Below, in pieces: positions 1 through 8,091 of a DNA stretch of 50,984 nucleotides. Location of the stretch: positions 1 through 50,984 of the forward strand of contig WHSZ01000042.1 in assembly GCA_009379845.1 (NCBI GenBank), written 5' to 3'. Positions within the stretch are counted from its first letter, which is position 1, and every line of letters begins with the position of its first letter. Source of the stretch: Pseudonocardiaceae bacterium. GTDB lineage: Bacteria; Actinomycetota; Actinomycetes; Mycobacteriales; Pseudonocardiaceae. Made by a program: the position numbers and the translations under genes. The notes beneath the pieces are model-generated. The model did not search any database. It was not told where the DNA came from and saw only the letters and a program-made list of their open reading frames with translations.

Positions 1-650
1 AGATCCTTGATCTGCAGGTACGGGCCGTCGATGGCCTGCAGGTCGTTGGCGCGCGCGGCCATCAGGATGCGCATCAGGATGTAGTGGTAGGCATCCCCGA
101 CGTCGTACCCGGGCGGTTGCTCGCCGACGACCAGCGACTTCATGTTGATGGAAGCCATGAAGTCGGCTGGCCCGAAGATGATGGTCTCCACCCGCGGCGA
201 CGCGGTGGCGATCGCGTCCACGTTGATCAGGCCCTGGGCGTTCTCGATCTGCGCCTCGATGCCGATCTTGCCGACCTCGTACCCGTTCGCCTTCTCGATC
301 TGGGTGACCAGCATGTCCAGCGCGTGCACCTGCTCGGCGTTCTGCACCTTCGGCAGCATCAGGCAGTCCAGATTCGCGCCAGCGCCCTCGACGACCTCGA
401 CCACGTCCTGGTAGGTCCACTCGGTGGTCCAGTCGTTCACCCGGACGACCCGCGTCTTGCCTTCCCAGCCGCCCTCGTTGAGCGTGGCGACGATGTGCTT
501 GCGGCCGTCCGGCTTGGCCAGCGGGGCGCATGCGTCCTCGAGGTCGAGGAACACCTGATCCGCCGGCAGTCCCTTTGCCTTCTCGAGAAAGCGTGGGTTG
601 CTGCCCGGAACGGCCAGACATGAACGGCGCGGGCGCTGGCGATCGACCAC
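1..650 (-). CDS. CoA ester lyase, HpcH/HpaI (citrate lyase beta-like) family, 3' part cut by window edge
   Basis: The readable 216 residues start after GTG at 650, which has GGAGG (660-656) five bases upstream. The N-terminus contains AVPGSNPRFLEKA followed by DQVFLDLEDACAP, the typical opening of the TIM-barrel lyases that cleave or form malyl-CoA, citramalyl-CoA and similar esters. Further on, IEAQIENAQGLINVDAIA and IIFGPADFMAS fit the metal- and substrate-binding strands of the same fold. Family members are usually about 300-320 residues, so roughly the last third lies beyond base 1. The exact ester substrate cannot be told from sequence. It is the last gene of its direction here; a MarR gene lies upstream on the same strand across a 129-bp gap. 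Confidence 0.85.
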   Translation of the reverse strand, partial: MVDRQRPRRSCLAVPGSNPRFLEKAKGLPADQVFLDLEDACAPLAKPDGRKHIVATLNEGGWEGKTRVVRVNDWTTEWTYQDVVEVVEGAGANLDCLMLPKVQNAEQVHALDMLVTQIEKANGYEVGKIGIEAQIENAQGLINVDAIATASPRVETIIFGPADFMASINMKSLVVGEQPPGYDVGDAYHYILMRILMAARANDLQAIDGPYLQIKD

Positions 651-779
651 GAGAGCCTCCTTGTTACCACCGAGTATCGGAGCGGCTGGTCAGCATGTTG
701 GCACGGCTGGCGAGCTGTCGCCATGTGCTGCGGCACCTGTCACACCGCGACGCGGCTGCTGGAACGCTCCCGTTGTCGG

Positions 780-1277
780 CTACTCGAGCCGGGCTCCCTC
801 GTACTGGGCCCCCTCGTACTGGGCCCGATCGGCCAGCCGGGTGCAGATGGAGCCGAGCTGTTCCAGCGCGCTCTCGTCCAGCCGTTCCACGAAGTGCCGC
901 ACCACCCCGGCGAGGTGCGTGCGGGACGCGACCCGCAGCCGGTCCAACCCCGCGGTGGTGAGCACGGCGACGACGCCGCGGCCGTCGGCGTCGAACCGCT
1001 CCCTTGCCACCAGGCCCGCGGAGGCAAGCCGGTCGACCAACCGGGTGACGCCGGAGCGGGACAGCAACACGTTGTCCGCCAGCTCGGTCATCCGCAACCG
1101 CCTGCCCGGCGCCTCGGCCAGCTGCACGAGCACGTCGTAGGACGCCAGGGACAGCTGCTGCTCGGCGAGCAGCTCCGCCTCCAACCGGCGGGTGATCGTG
1201 GCATGCGCGCGCAGGAACGATCGCCAGACCTCGATGTCGCGTGTACTGGGCGTACGCTCTCCAACCATCCCTGCCAC
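780..1277 (-). CDS. MarR-family transcriptional regulator
   Basis: A 165-residue winged-helix protein. Residues about 40-105 carry the MarR fold: LSLASYDVLVQLAEAPGRR, then the recognition region LADNVLLSRSGVTRLVDRL, and the wing GLVARERFDADGRGVVAVLT. Start is GTG 1277, with an in-frame ATG at 1268 as alternative; neither has a clear Shine-Dalgarno site, and a -10 box (TAATAT, 1292-1287) lies close upstream, so a near-leaderless start is likely. The C-terminus carries an exact tandem duplication of 15 bp (796-825), giving QYEGAQYEGA. It is divergent from mrp, and by family habit it probably controls itself or a neighbour. Ligand unknown. Confidence 0.9.
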   Translation of the reverse strand: MAGMVGERTPSTRDIEVWRSFLRAHATITRRLEAELLAEQQLSLASYDVLVQLAEAPGRRLRMTELADNVLLSRSGVTRLVDRLASAGLVARERFDADGRGVVAVLTTAGLDRLRVASRTHLAGVVRHFVERLDESALEQLGSICTRLADRAQYEGAQYEGARLE

Positions 1278-1286
1278 GCAGAGTCA

Positions 1287-1364
1287 TATTACGGATCGAC
1301 CGCCGTCGTGGCGTGCGCTCCCCCGATGCGTTCGCCGTTCCACCGAAGTTGGCGATCCGTAAAC
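1287..1364. promoter_or_regulatory. Mirrored divergent promoters between marR-like gene and mrp
   Basis: A perfect 10-bp inverted repeat, TTACGGATCG at 1289-1298 and CGATCCGTAA at 1353-1362, has arms 54 bp apart. Each arm ends in a TANNNT -10 box pointing outward: TAATAT (1292-1287, minus strand) toward the MarR gene and TAAACT (1359-1364) toward mrp. The repeat could therefore be two copies of one promoter element or the two halves of a MarR operator. This is inferred from sequence only. Confidence 0.45.
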
Positions 1365-1402
1365 TGGATGGCGCAGGCCCAACCGCGAGCGAGAAAAGGT
1401 CG

Positions 1403-2569
1403 GTGCACGAGCTCGTGACCAGCAACACGGTAGACCAGCAGGTGCCAAGTGCCGACGCGGTTCGCACGGCACTGGCCGGCGTCGAGGACCCGGAGATCCA
1501 CAAACCCATCACCGAGCTGGGCATGGTCAAGGACATCTCGGTGGGTGCTGACGGCCACGTCAAGGTGGAGGTGTATCTCACCATCGCGGGTTGCCCGTTG
1601 CGGGAGAAGATCACCTCGGACGTGACCGAGGCGGTTACCGCGCTCGATGGCGTTCGTGAGGTGTCCGTCGAGCTGGACGTGATGAGCGAGGAACAGCGCG
1701 CCGAGCTACGCCGCTCGCTGCGTGGCGACGCCACCGAACCGGTGATCCCGTTCGCCCAGCCCGAGTCGCTGACCAGGGTGTACTGCGTCGCCTCCGGCAA
1801 GGGCGGGGTCGGCAAGTCGAGCGTGACGGTGAACCTGGCCGCGGCGATGGCCGAGCGCGGGCTGTCCGTCGGGGTGGTGGACGCCGACATCTACGGCCAC
1901 TCGGTGCCCCGGATGCTCGGGGTGCACAGCAAGCCCGCCAAGGTCGACACGATGATCATGCCGCCGCAGTCACACGGCGTGAAGGTCATCTCGATCGGCA
2001 TGTTCACCCCCGGCAACACGCCAGTGGTGTGGCGCGGCCCGATGTTGCACAGGGCGTTGCAGCAGTTCCTCTCCGACGTGTTCTGGGGCGATCTGGACAT
2101 CCTGCTGCTCGACCTGCCGCCGGGTACCGGGGACATCGCGATCTCGGTGGCTCAGTTGATCCCGAACGCCGAGCTGCTGGTCGTGACCACGCCGCAGCAG
2201 GCCGCGGCCGAGGTCGCCGAGCGGGCTGGGGCGATCGCGTTGCAGACCCGCCAGCGGATCGCGGGCGTCATAGAGAACATGTCGTTCATGGAGATGCCGG
2301 ACGGTTCGAAGATGGAGCTGTTCGGCTCCGGTGGCGGGCAGATCGTGGCCGATTCGCTGACCAAGTCGGTTGGTTCGCAGGTGCCGCTGCTCGGGCAGGT
2401 GCCGCTGGACCAGCGGCTGCGGGAGTCCAGCGACGACGGCACCCCGATGGTGCTGAGCGAACCGGAGGCCCCGGCATCGGTGGTGTTGCGGGACGCGGCG
2501 AGCCAGCTGTCCACCCGCGCCCGAGGGCTCGCCGGGCGGATGCTGTCCGTGACGCCGGCCGGTAGCTAG
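1403..2569 (+). CDS. mrp: Mrp/NBP35-type P-loop ATPase, iron-sulfur cluster carrier
   Basis: A 388-residue protein with an N-terminal MIP18/DUF59 domain (VRTALAGVEDPEIHKPITEL to about residue 95) and a C-terminal MinD-like ATPase. The deviant Walker A motif GKGGVGKSS is near residue 133, DADIYGHSVPRMLG and LLLDLPPGTGDIAIS follow. Family proteins bind and transfer Fe-S clusters in the cytoplasm. The frame is open further upstream, but GTG 1403 (preceded by AAAAGG) or GTG 1415 gives the normal family length; the choice between these two is uncertain. In mycobacteria mrp lies close to the sigE-tatB block, as it does here, converging on tatB. Confidence 0.93.
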   Translation: MHELVTSNTVDQQVPSADAVRTALAGVEDPEIHKPITELGMVKDISVGADGHVKVEVYLTIAGCPLREKITSDVTEAVTALDGVREVSVELDVMSEEQRAELRRSLRGDATEPVIPFAQPESLTRVYCVASGKGGVGKSSVTVNLAAAMAERGLSVGVVDADIYGHSVPRMLGVHSKPAKVDTMIMPPQSHGVKVISIGMFTPGNTPVVWRGPMLHRALQQFLSDVFWGDLDILLLDLPPGTGDIAISVAQLIPNAELLVVTTPQQAAAEVAERAGAIALQTRQRIAGVIENMSFMEMPDGSKMELFGSGGGQIVADSLTKSVGSQVPLLGQVPLDQRLRESSDDGTPMVLSEPEAPASVVLRDAASQLSTRARGLAGRMLSVTPAGS

Positions 2570-2600
2570 GTCCGGCGGCGCGTGCGGGCTATCTGCCGGG

Positions 2601-3014
2601 CTACGTGGCGTCCGGGTCCACGGGCGGTTGCTCGCCTGGCTTGAGCGATTCCCGCCGTGTGATCCGCGGGCCGCCGGGCGTGGGGTGCCCGTTCGGCTTC
2701 GTGTCGGAGCCGTTGCCGTTGAATTCGCGGAGCCCGAGGTAGTCGTCGTCCCCGTCGAACAGATGCTTGGTGACCGCTCGCTTCGGGTCCATGTTGCGCA
2801 GCCCGCGCAGATCCTCGAGCGGTTTGCGCAGCTCGTCGAACTCCGGGCCGACCTCGGAACGCAGCTGCTCCCTCGCACCCGTCGCGTAGTCACGCACCTT
2901 CCGCACGCTCTGCCCCAGCCAGGCGGCCGCGCTCGGCAGCCGCTCCGGACCGAGGATGAACAGCCCGGCAACGATCAGTACGAGAATCTCGCCCCAACCG
3001 ACGCTTTCGAACAC
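2601..3014 (-). CDS. tatB: Sec-independent (twin-arginine) translocase subunit TatB
   Basis: 137 residues beginning [19 protein letters not shown], the canonical TatB start: a short N-terminal membrane helix, the GPERLP hinge, then an amphipathic helix ([20 protein letters not shown]) and a charged, proline-rich tail. GTG 3014 is chosen over an upstream GTG at 3035 because GGAGGT (3027-3022) sits seven bases before it and because family proteins start with MF. TatB with TatC recognises twin-arginine signal peptides at the cytoplasmic membrane. It lies 69 bp after htrA on the same strand, as in Mycobacterium. Confidence 0.95.
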   Translation of the reverse strand: MFESVGWGEILVLIVAGLFILGPERLPSAAAWLGQSVRKVRDYATGAREQLRSEVGPEFDELRKPLEDLRGLRNMDPKRAVTKHLFDGDDDYLGLREFNGNGSDTKPNGHPTPGGPRITRRESLKPGEQPPVDPDAT

Positions 3015-3083
3015 TGCACGCACCTCCGGGCTCACGCTGGCCTGCGCACCAGCTTACCGCCCCCGCAAGGGAACGCGGTTACC

Positions 3084-4649
3084 TCAGTCTGACCCCAAGG
3101 TGGCCTCGACGGTAAGTTCCCGCCCCTGCCGAACCAGCTGGATCGGGACCTTGTCGCCGACGTTGTGCTCCCGCACCGCCACGGTGAGCTCGGTCGCGTT
3201 CCGCACCTTGCGCTCGCCGACCTTGGTGATCACGTCGCCTTCCTTGATCCCGGCACCCGCGGCGGGGCCACCGCCGTTGACGTTCTGCACCTGGGCGCCC
3301 TCGGAACTGCTTGCCGACACCGACTTGGCGTTCACGCCCAGCTCGGCGTGCTTCACCTCGCCGTCCGCGATCAGCGCTTCGGCGATGCGCTTGGCCTGGT
3401 CGATGGGGATCGCGAAACCGAGCCCGATGCTGCCGCCCTGGCCGCTCTCGGAGCCGACCGTCCGGATCAGCGAGTTGATGCCGACCAGCGCACCGGTCGA
3501 GTCGACCAGCGCACCACCGGAATTACCGGGGTTGATCGAGGCGTCGGTCTGGATCGCGTCATAGATGACCGGGGGCTCACCGCCCTCGCCCGGCGCGGTG
3601 ACCGGGCGGTGCAACGCGCTGACGATGCCCTCGGTCACGGTGTCCGCCAGCCCGAACGGCGATCCGACGGCCACCACCGCATCGCCGGGTGCCAGCTGCT
3701 CCGAGCTGCCGGACCGCACGACCGTCGGGTTGCGCACGTTGACCTTGATCACCGCGAGGTCGGTCTTGGGGTCGTTCCCGACCAGCTGCGCCGGTGCCCG
3801 CGTGCCGTCCCTGAACACCGCGGTGATCTTCGCGTCGTCGTTGTCCACCGCGGTGGAGACCACGTGGTGGTTGGTGATCACGTAGCCCTGCTCATCGATC
3901 ACCACGCCGGAGCCGACACCCCCGGTTTGCCCCGCCTGTACCTCGATCGACACCACGGCAGGGGCGACCCGCTTGGCGATGCCGGCCACGGATCCCGCGG
4001 CCCGCTCCTTGCCCGGTGAGACGTCGGCGAGTGTCACGTCCCTGTTGATCTCGTTGCCCTGGTCGGCGAGCCACCAGCCGGTCACCCCGCCGACCGCGCC
4101 GACACCGAGGGCGATCACGCCGAGCAGGGCGAGCGCGGTGGTCTTCACCCGCCGGCCGAACAGCACCTCGGGCAGGCTCAGCATCGTGCCCTTGTCCCGT
4201 TCGCGCTGCTCGGTGTCCTCGGTTTCGCCGTCAACCGCGGGAGCACCGAGCATCGCCCCGGCGCCCGGATCACGCCACGGGTCGGTACGACCGTTCCGTC
4301 CGGACCACAGCGGCTCCTCGGAAGCCCCGGTCGCGCCGGGGCCATCGCCTGGCGGGCGCTGGAGTTTCTCGTCAGGGGCATCGGCCGGCCGGCCGAACGC
4401 GGCGGCCAACGCCTCCGGCGGTGGTGGCGCGAGGCGGGCGGAACCCGCGTCGGTCTGGCCGCCCTGCCGCCGGGTGGTCGCCGGGTCGAAGGCGCCGTCG
4501 ACGCCACGCGGACGCCCGAAAACGGAGGCCTGTGCGGGATCGACCGAGGGGCGATCGAGCGGCCGTGGCCCCACCCGGCCCGGCCGTTCCCGATCATTCG
4601 GGTGCTGTGCGTTTCCCCGCGGCGGGTTGGTGTTCGACTGCTCGCTCAT
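3084..4649 (-). CDS. htrA: Membrane-anchored HtrA/DegP-type serine protease with PDZ domain
   Basis: 521 residues. The first ~165 are a proline- and charge-rich cytoplasmic region; one membrane helix follows (about 170-195, LALLGVIALGVGAVGG). The extracytoplasmic trypsin-like domain has the catalytic triad His262 (TNHHVV), Asp297 (DPKTDLAV) and Ser377 (GNSGGAL). A C-terminal PDZ domain spans about 430-515 (GAGIKEGDVITKVGERKVRN). Family members degrade or refold misfolded envelope proteins. It follows rseA in the sigE-rseA-htrA-tatB order known from Mycobacterium tuberculosis, where HtrA takes part in the SigE envelope-stress response. A 140-bp gap before the gene leaves room for its own promoter; the ATG at 4649 has only GGAG two bases upstream. 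Confidence 0.95.
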   Translation of the reverse strand: MSEQSNTNPPRGNAQHPNDRERPGRVGPRPLDRPSVDPAQASVFGRPRGVDGAFDPATTRRQGGQTDAGSARLAPPPPEALAAAFGRPADAPDEKLQRPPGDGPGATGASEEPLWSGRNGRTDPWRDPGAGAMLGAPAVDGETEDTEQRERDKGTMLSLPEVLFGRRVKTTALALLGVIALGVGAVGGVTGWWLADQGNEINRDVTLADVSPGKERAAGSVAGIAKRVAPAVVSIEVQAGQTGGVGSGVVIDEQGYVITNHHVVSTAVDNDDAKITAVFRDGTRAPAQLVGNDPKTDLAVIKVNVRNPTVVRSGSSEQLAPGDAVVAVGSPFGLADTVTEGIVSALHRPVTAPGEGGEPPVIYDAIQTDASINPGNSGGALVDSTGALVGINSLIRTVGSESGQGGSIGLGFAIPIDQAKRIAEALIADGEVKHAELGVNAKSVSASSSEGAQVQNVNGGGPAAGAGIKEGDVITKVGERKVRNATELTVAVREHNVGDKVPIQLVRQGRELTVEATLGSD

Positions 4650-4789
4650 CGCTCCACTGACACCTGCTTGCTGGGCGGAGGATCTCCGGCCCAGCGTGGC
4701 AACACGGCTGATCCTGCGATGCTAAGCCTGCCCGCCAACCGGTGAAGTAGGCGTACGAGGTACCACAGGTTGGGCGCCTTGAAGAGCCC

Positions 4790-5470
4790 TTAGTGGGCGC
4801 CGCCCGCGTTCGCGCCAACGACCCGCGGCGCGGGGTCCGCCGGCTTCGGTGCGCCCGGATCGGATTTGGCCGGCGTCCTCGGCGCTGTGGTCTCGGCGCC
4901 GCCGAAGCCGGCCTGCAGCATGTCGACGCCGCCGGTGATCGCCGGCCGCAGCCCGGCCATCGGCTCGTCCGAGGCGTCTCCCTCGTTGGGCCAGCTGACC
5001 AGGGCCAGCGCACCGAGTACCAGGCCGGAAACGACAACACCGGCACCCTGCGTCGCCCGCCGCGCCACATTCCGCCCGCCGAGCACCGAGTCCGAGGTGC
5101 CGAGCGGGGCACTGGATCCGAGCGGCGCGCCGGTACCCAGCGGGGTGACACGCTCCGGCCGCTGGATCGCCACCAGCTGGCCGTCACCGGACATCGCGAG
5201 GCCGTCCGGCGAGCTCGGCACGTCCACATGCTGCGGGATCGCCCGCAGGTTGGCGAGCAGTCCCGCCGAAACTGACGGGGCCTTTGCACTGCGTACCGCC
5301 CCGCTGGCCTGCCGCTGCGCGCGCACGTCGGCCGCGCAGCTCGGGCAGCTCGCGACGTGTGCCGACGCGCGGTCCTGGGCGGACGGGCTCAGCTCGCCGT
5401 CCACGAAAGCCACGATGGCGTCCGGCAGCAGGTGCGACTCGGGCAGGTGCCAGCCGCGATGATCGCTCAT
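4790..5470 (-). CDS. rseA: Anti-sigma-E factor RseA, zinc-binding (ZAS) membrane protein
   Basis: 226 residues. The N-terminal anti-sigma domain carries HVASCPSC, an H-x3-C-x2-C zinc motif, after [16 protein letters not shown] single hydrophobic helix ([17 protein letters not shown], around residue 145-160) follows a serine/glycine-rich linker, and the C-terminus is alanine/proline rich. The start ATG overlaps the sigE stop by four bases (ATGA, 5467-5470), which indicates translational coupling. Its role, by family and position, is to hold SigE inactive until envelope stress. The predicted helix suggests membrane anchoring. Confidence 0.92.
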   Translation of the reverse strand: MSDHRGWHLPESHLLPDAIVAFVDGELSPSAQDRASAHVASCPSCAADVRAQRQASGAVRSAKAPSVSAGLLANLRAIPQHVDVPSSPDGLAMSGDGQLVAIQRPERVTPLGTGAPLGSSAPLGTSDSVLGGRNVARRATQGAGVVVSGLVLGALALVSWPNEGDASDEPMAGLRPAITGGVDMLQAGFGGAETTAPRTPAKSDPGAPKPADPAPRVVGANAGGAH

Positions 5471-6147
5471 CGAGCAGCCTCCATGCTGGCCTCTCTGTTG
5501 CGCGCAAGTGCGGCCCGCAGCGCCTGGCGACCACGGTGGATCCGGCTGCGCACGGTCCCCAGCTTCACGCCGAGCGTCGCGCCGATCTCCTCGTAGGACA
5601 GTCCTTCGACGTCGCAGAGCACGATGGCGGCCCGGAACTCCGGCGGCAGCTCGTCGAGCGCCGCCTGCAGGTCCGGATCGAGGTGGGTGTTCGCGTACAC
5701 CTGTTCGGGGCTCGGGCCGTCACCGACCAGCCGGTCGGTGTCCTCTGGCAGCCCTTCCCAGCGCAGCCGCGAGCGGCGGCGCGCCATATCCAGGAACAGG
5801 TTCGTGGTGATGCGGTGCAGCCAGCCTTCGAAGGTGCCGGGCTTGTACGAGGCGAGTGACCGGAACACCCGGATGAAGGTTTCCTGGGTGAGGTCCTCGG
5901 CATCGTGCTGATTGCCCGCGAGACGGTAAGCCAACCGGTAGACCCGGTCGGCGTGCTGGCGGACCACCTCGTCCCAGGACGGCGGTGTCCAACCGGACTC
6001 ACCCGAGGTCGCGTCGATCTCGGCGGCGGGCATCGTCTGGCTGCTCATCGGGCGGGCAGACACCTCCTGGGCGCGGTCCTGGGCGTTGCCGACCGCGTCG
6101 GCGTCCCGCCCGGCTTCTCTACCTCTGTCAACGTCGGCTGCGCCCAT
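5467..6147 (-). CDS. sigE: ECF RNA polymerase sigma factor SigE
   Basis: About 226 residues. Region 2 is clear ([20 protein letters not shown], then [17 protein letters not shown] and [16 protein letters not shown]), as is region 4 ([40 protein letters not shown]). These stretches agree closely with mycobacterial SigE as I recall it. The start is uncertain: ATG 6147 follows a GGGGA stretch, whereas GTG 6183 lacks a ribosome site; multiple starts are known for the mycobacterial gene. Known role: transcription of envelope, heat and detergent stress genes. Cotranscribed with rseA; divergent from the O-methyltransferase. Confidence 0.95.
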   Translation of the reverse strand: MGAADVDRGREAGRDADAVGNAQDRAQEVSARPMSSQTMPAAEIDATSGESGWTPPSWDEVVRQHADRVYRLAYRLAGNQHDAEDLTQETFIRVFRSLASYKPGTFEGWLHRITTNLFLDMARRRSRLRWEGLPEDTDRLVGDGPSPEQVYANTHLDPDLQAALDELPPEFRAAIVLCDVEGLSYEEIGATLGVKLGTVRSRIHRGRQALRAALARNREASMEAAR

Positions 6148-6298
6148 GGTGTTCCCCGTCCCCTGCTCTCGTTCCCCTGTCACAGTGTGACCGCTAAGGG
6201 GTAGCTTGCGCTATTTCCTTATGGTTGTAGTGAGAGGCTGCTGAGAGTGACCTGAGAAAATTGACTCACCATTCCATGGATTTACCGGCCGACACCGC

Positions 6299-6304
6299 TA
6301 GCCT
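6299..6304 (+). promoter_or_regulatory. -10 box of the O-methyltransferase gene
   Basis: TAGCCT fits the actinobacterial TANNNT -10 pattern and lies eight bases before GTG 6313. With no Shine-Dalgarno site visible, a leaderless or nearly leaderless transcript is likely. No good -35 at the right spacing was found. Confidence 0.4.
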
Positions 6305-6312
6305 CACACACC

Positions 6313-6987
6313 GTGACCCAGCAAGACCCCGCGCCGTCCACGCTGTCCGCGGCAACGCTGCGAGACCGCGTCCAGGGCTACGTCGAGGATTTCCTCGCCG
6401 AGGACGCGGTGGCCAGCGACGCCCGAGCACGCGGTGTCGAATTGGGGTGCGCGCCGGTCAGCATGTCCGCCTGCGTCGCGCTACGGTTCCTGGCCACCGC
6501 GCTGCGCGCCAAGGGTGTGGTCGAGATCGGTACCGGCGCCGGAGTGAGCGGGCTGTACCTGCTGCGCGGGATGGCCCCGGATGGCGTGCTCACCTCGATC
6601 GACATCGAGCCGGAACACCAGCGGGCCGCGCGCCGCGCGTTCACCGACGCGGACGTGCCGGCCGGCCGGACCCGGCTGATCATGGGCCGTGCGCTGGATG
6701 TGCTGCCCCGGCTCACCGATGGCGGCTACGACCTGGTGTTCGTGGACGCCGCCAAGCCGGAGTACCCGCATTACTACGAGGAAGGCGTGCGCCTGTTACG
6801 TCCTGGCGGTGTGATCGCGTTCGACGACGCGCTGTGGCAGGGCCGGGTGGCCGATCCGGCGAGGCGCGATCCGGAGACCTCCGCGCTGCGCGAGGTGGCG
6901 CGGGCCGTCCGGGAAGACGACCGCTTGGTGCCGGCGCTGCTGCCGGTCGGTGACGGGCTGCTGGTCGCCGCGAAAGCCGACAGCTGA
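6313..6987 (+). CDS. SAM-dependent O-methyltransferase, family 3
   Basis: 224 residues of class I methyltransferase fold. The SAM-binding strand is VVEIGTGAGVSGLYLLRGM, followed by the acidic ribose-binding residue in LTSIDIEPEHQ, then MGRALDVLPRL and the metal-site strand YDLVFVDAAKPEYPHYYEEG. This matches caffeoyl-CoA/catechol-type O-methyltransferases that need a divalent metal. GTG 6313 is the start; there is no ribosome site. An O-methyltransferase gene (Rv1220c) is divergent from sigE in Mycobacterium tuberculosis too, so the pairing is old. Natural substrate not determinable. Confidence 0.92.
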   Translation: MTQQDPAPSTLSAATLRDRVQGYVEDFLAEDAVASDARARGVELGCAPVSMSACVALRFLATALRAKGVVEIGTGAGVSGLYLLRGMAPDGVLTSIDIEPEHQRAARRAFTDADVPAGRTRLIMGRALDVLPRLTDGGYDLVFVDAAKPEYPHYYEEGVRLLRPGGVIAFDDALWQGRVADPARRDPETSALREVARAVREDDRLVPALLPVGDGLLVAAKADS

Positions 6988-7020
6988 GCCCCGGATGGCG
7001 TTATGCATCCATATTGCGGG

Positions 7021-7085
7021 CGGGTGGGACGGGCGGCGCACCGGGCGCCCCGGCTCGCCTGGGTGGCCCGAGCCCGCCCCACCCG
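7021..7085. terminator. Hairpin between convergent genes
   Basis: CGGGTGGGACGGGC (7021-7034) and GCCCGCCCCACCCG (7072-7085) pair over 14 positions with one mismatch, around a GC-rich inner hairpin. The structure lies between the ends of the O-methyltransferase and the trypsin-like gene. There is no T run, so termination is inferred from position and stem strength. Confidence 0.45.
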
Positions 7086-7095
7086 TGGTCATGGG

Positions 7096-7914
7096 TCAGC
7101 GCGCGTCCGCGCTGCTCCCGCCGAGCGGCTCGGTCAGCACGTCGTGGTACGCGCCGACCCGCGCGTAGATGCCCGGCTTGCCAGGCCGTGCGCAGCCCTC
7201 GCCCCATGAGGTCACGCCGATCAGCTTGCCGCCGGCGACCATCGGCCCGCCGGAGTCACCCTGGCAGCTGTCCACGCCACCTTCCGGCAGCCCGGCGCAC
7301 ACCATCGCGTCCGGGTTGTACTCCTGGTACGCCGACGAGCAGTCCTGATCCGAGTTCACCGGCACGTTGGCCTGCTGCAGGGTGTCCGAAGTGTTGCCGC
7401 CCTCGGACGTGGTGCCCCAGCCAAGGATGGTCGCCTCGGTGCCCTCGTTGTAGCCGGGATCATCGGCCGTGGCCAGCTCGATCGGCTGCTCCTGGACGTT
7501 CCCGGCCAGTGTCACCACCGCGACGTCGAAGCCCTGCGTGGCGTCCTGGTAGTCGGGGTGCACCCAGATATCGCTGACCTCGCTGACCGTGCCCTCGTTC
7601 GAACTCATCGCGGTGCGGCCGCTGACCACCCGCAGATTCTCCGGTGACTCGCCCTGCATGCAGTGCGCGGCCGTGACCACCTTGTTCGCCGCGGCCAGCG
7701 TGCCGCCGCAGAACTGCTCGCCGTTCGGCGTGGTCAGCGCGACGGTGAACGGGTAGTCCGCGATGTCGGCATCCTGCCCGCCGACGATGTCCGCGCCGAC
7801 GTCCGCGGGCTTGGCTGGCGCCGCGTCCGCGACGGACACCGTTCCCAGCCCGGCGAGCAGCGTCGCCGCACCGATCCCGACGAGCCGGGAGAAGCGGCGT
7901 AATGCATCGGTCAT
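7096..7914 (-). CDS. Secreted trypsin-like serine protease (S1A)
   Basis: 272 residues with a signal peptide (hydrophobic core LVGIGAATLLAGLGTVSV, cleavage near ADA/APA around residue 32) and a short propeptide ending at IVGG (43-46), whose cleavage would activate the enzyme. The triad is His84 (TAAHC), Asp130 (FDVAVV) and Ser221 (GDSGGP). Asp215, six residues before the serine, is the S1 residue that gives trypsin-like preference for Arg/Lys. Cysteines are placed as in chymotrypsin-fold enzymes. A strong ribosome site (GGAAGGAG) precedes ATG 7914. It is a monocistronic accessory gene converging on the O-methyltransferase. Confidence 0.95.
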   Translation of the reverse strand: MTDALRRFSRLVGIGAATLLAGLGTVSVADAAPAKPADVGADIVGGQDADIADYPFTVALTTPNGEQFCGGTLAAANKVVTAAHCMQGESPENLRVVSGRTAMSSNEGTVSEVSDIWVHPDYQDATQGFDVAVVTLAGNVQEQPIELATADDPGYNEGTEATILGWGTTSEGGNTSDTLQQANVPVNSDQDCSSAYQEYNPDAMVCAGLPEGGVDSCQGDSGGPMVAGGKLIGVTSWGEGCARPGKPGIYARVGAYHDVLTEPLGGSSADAR

Positions 7915-8040
7915 GATGATCTCCTTCCGGTTGCCCGAGGCGGGCGTGCGGTAATGGCAACCGACCGGCTACCGGCCGTACCAGAGCCGGAAGTTGTAGT
8001 CCGAACGGGCGAGAAGATCAAAAACACAGCCTTTGAGCAG

Positions 8041-8067
8041 CGCAAACTCGGGAAAAATCGCAAACTC
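8041..8067. repeat. Pair of direct repeats upstream of the protease gene
   Basis: CGCAAACTC occurs at 8041-8049 and again at 8059-8067, an 18-bp period, in an AT-richer gap between the MFS gene end and the protease start (7914). It could be an operator for the protease, but no regulator is suggested by the context. Confidence 0.3.
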
Positions 8068-8091
8068 AGAACCGAAAAACCAGGTGAGAAA

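Noticed and set aside
6261..6266. TTGACT as -35 box for the O-methyltransferase
   Set aside because: The spacing to TAGCCT at 6299 is 32 bases, far too long.
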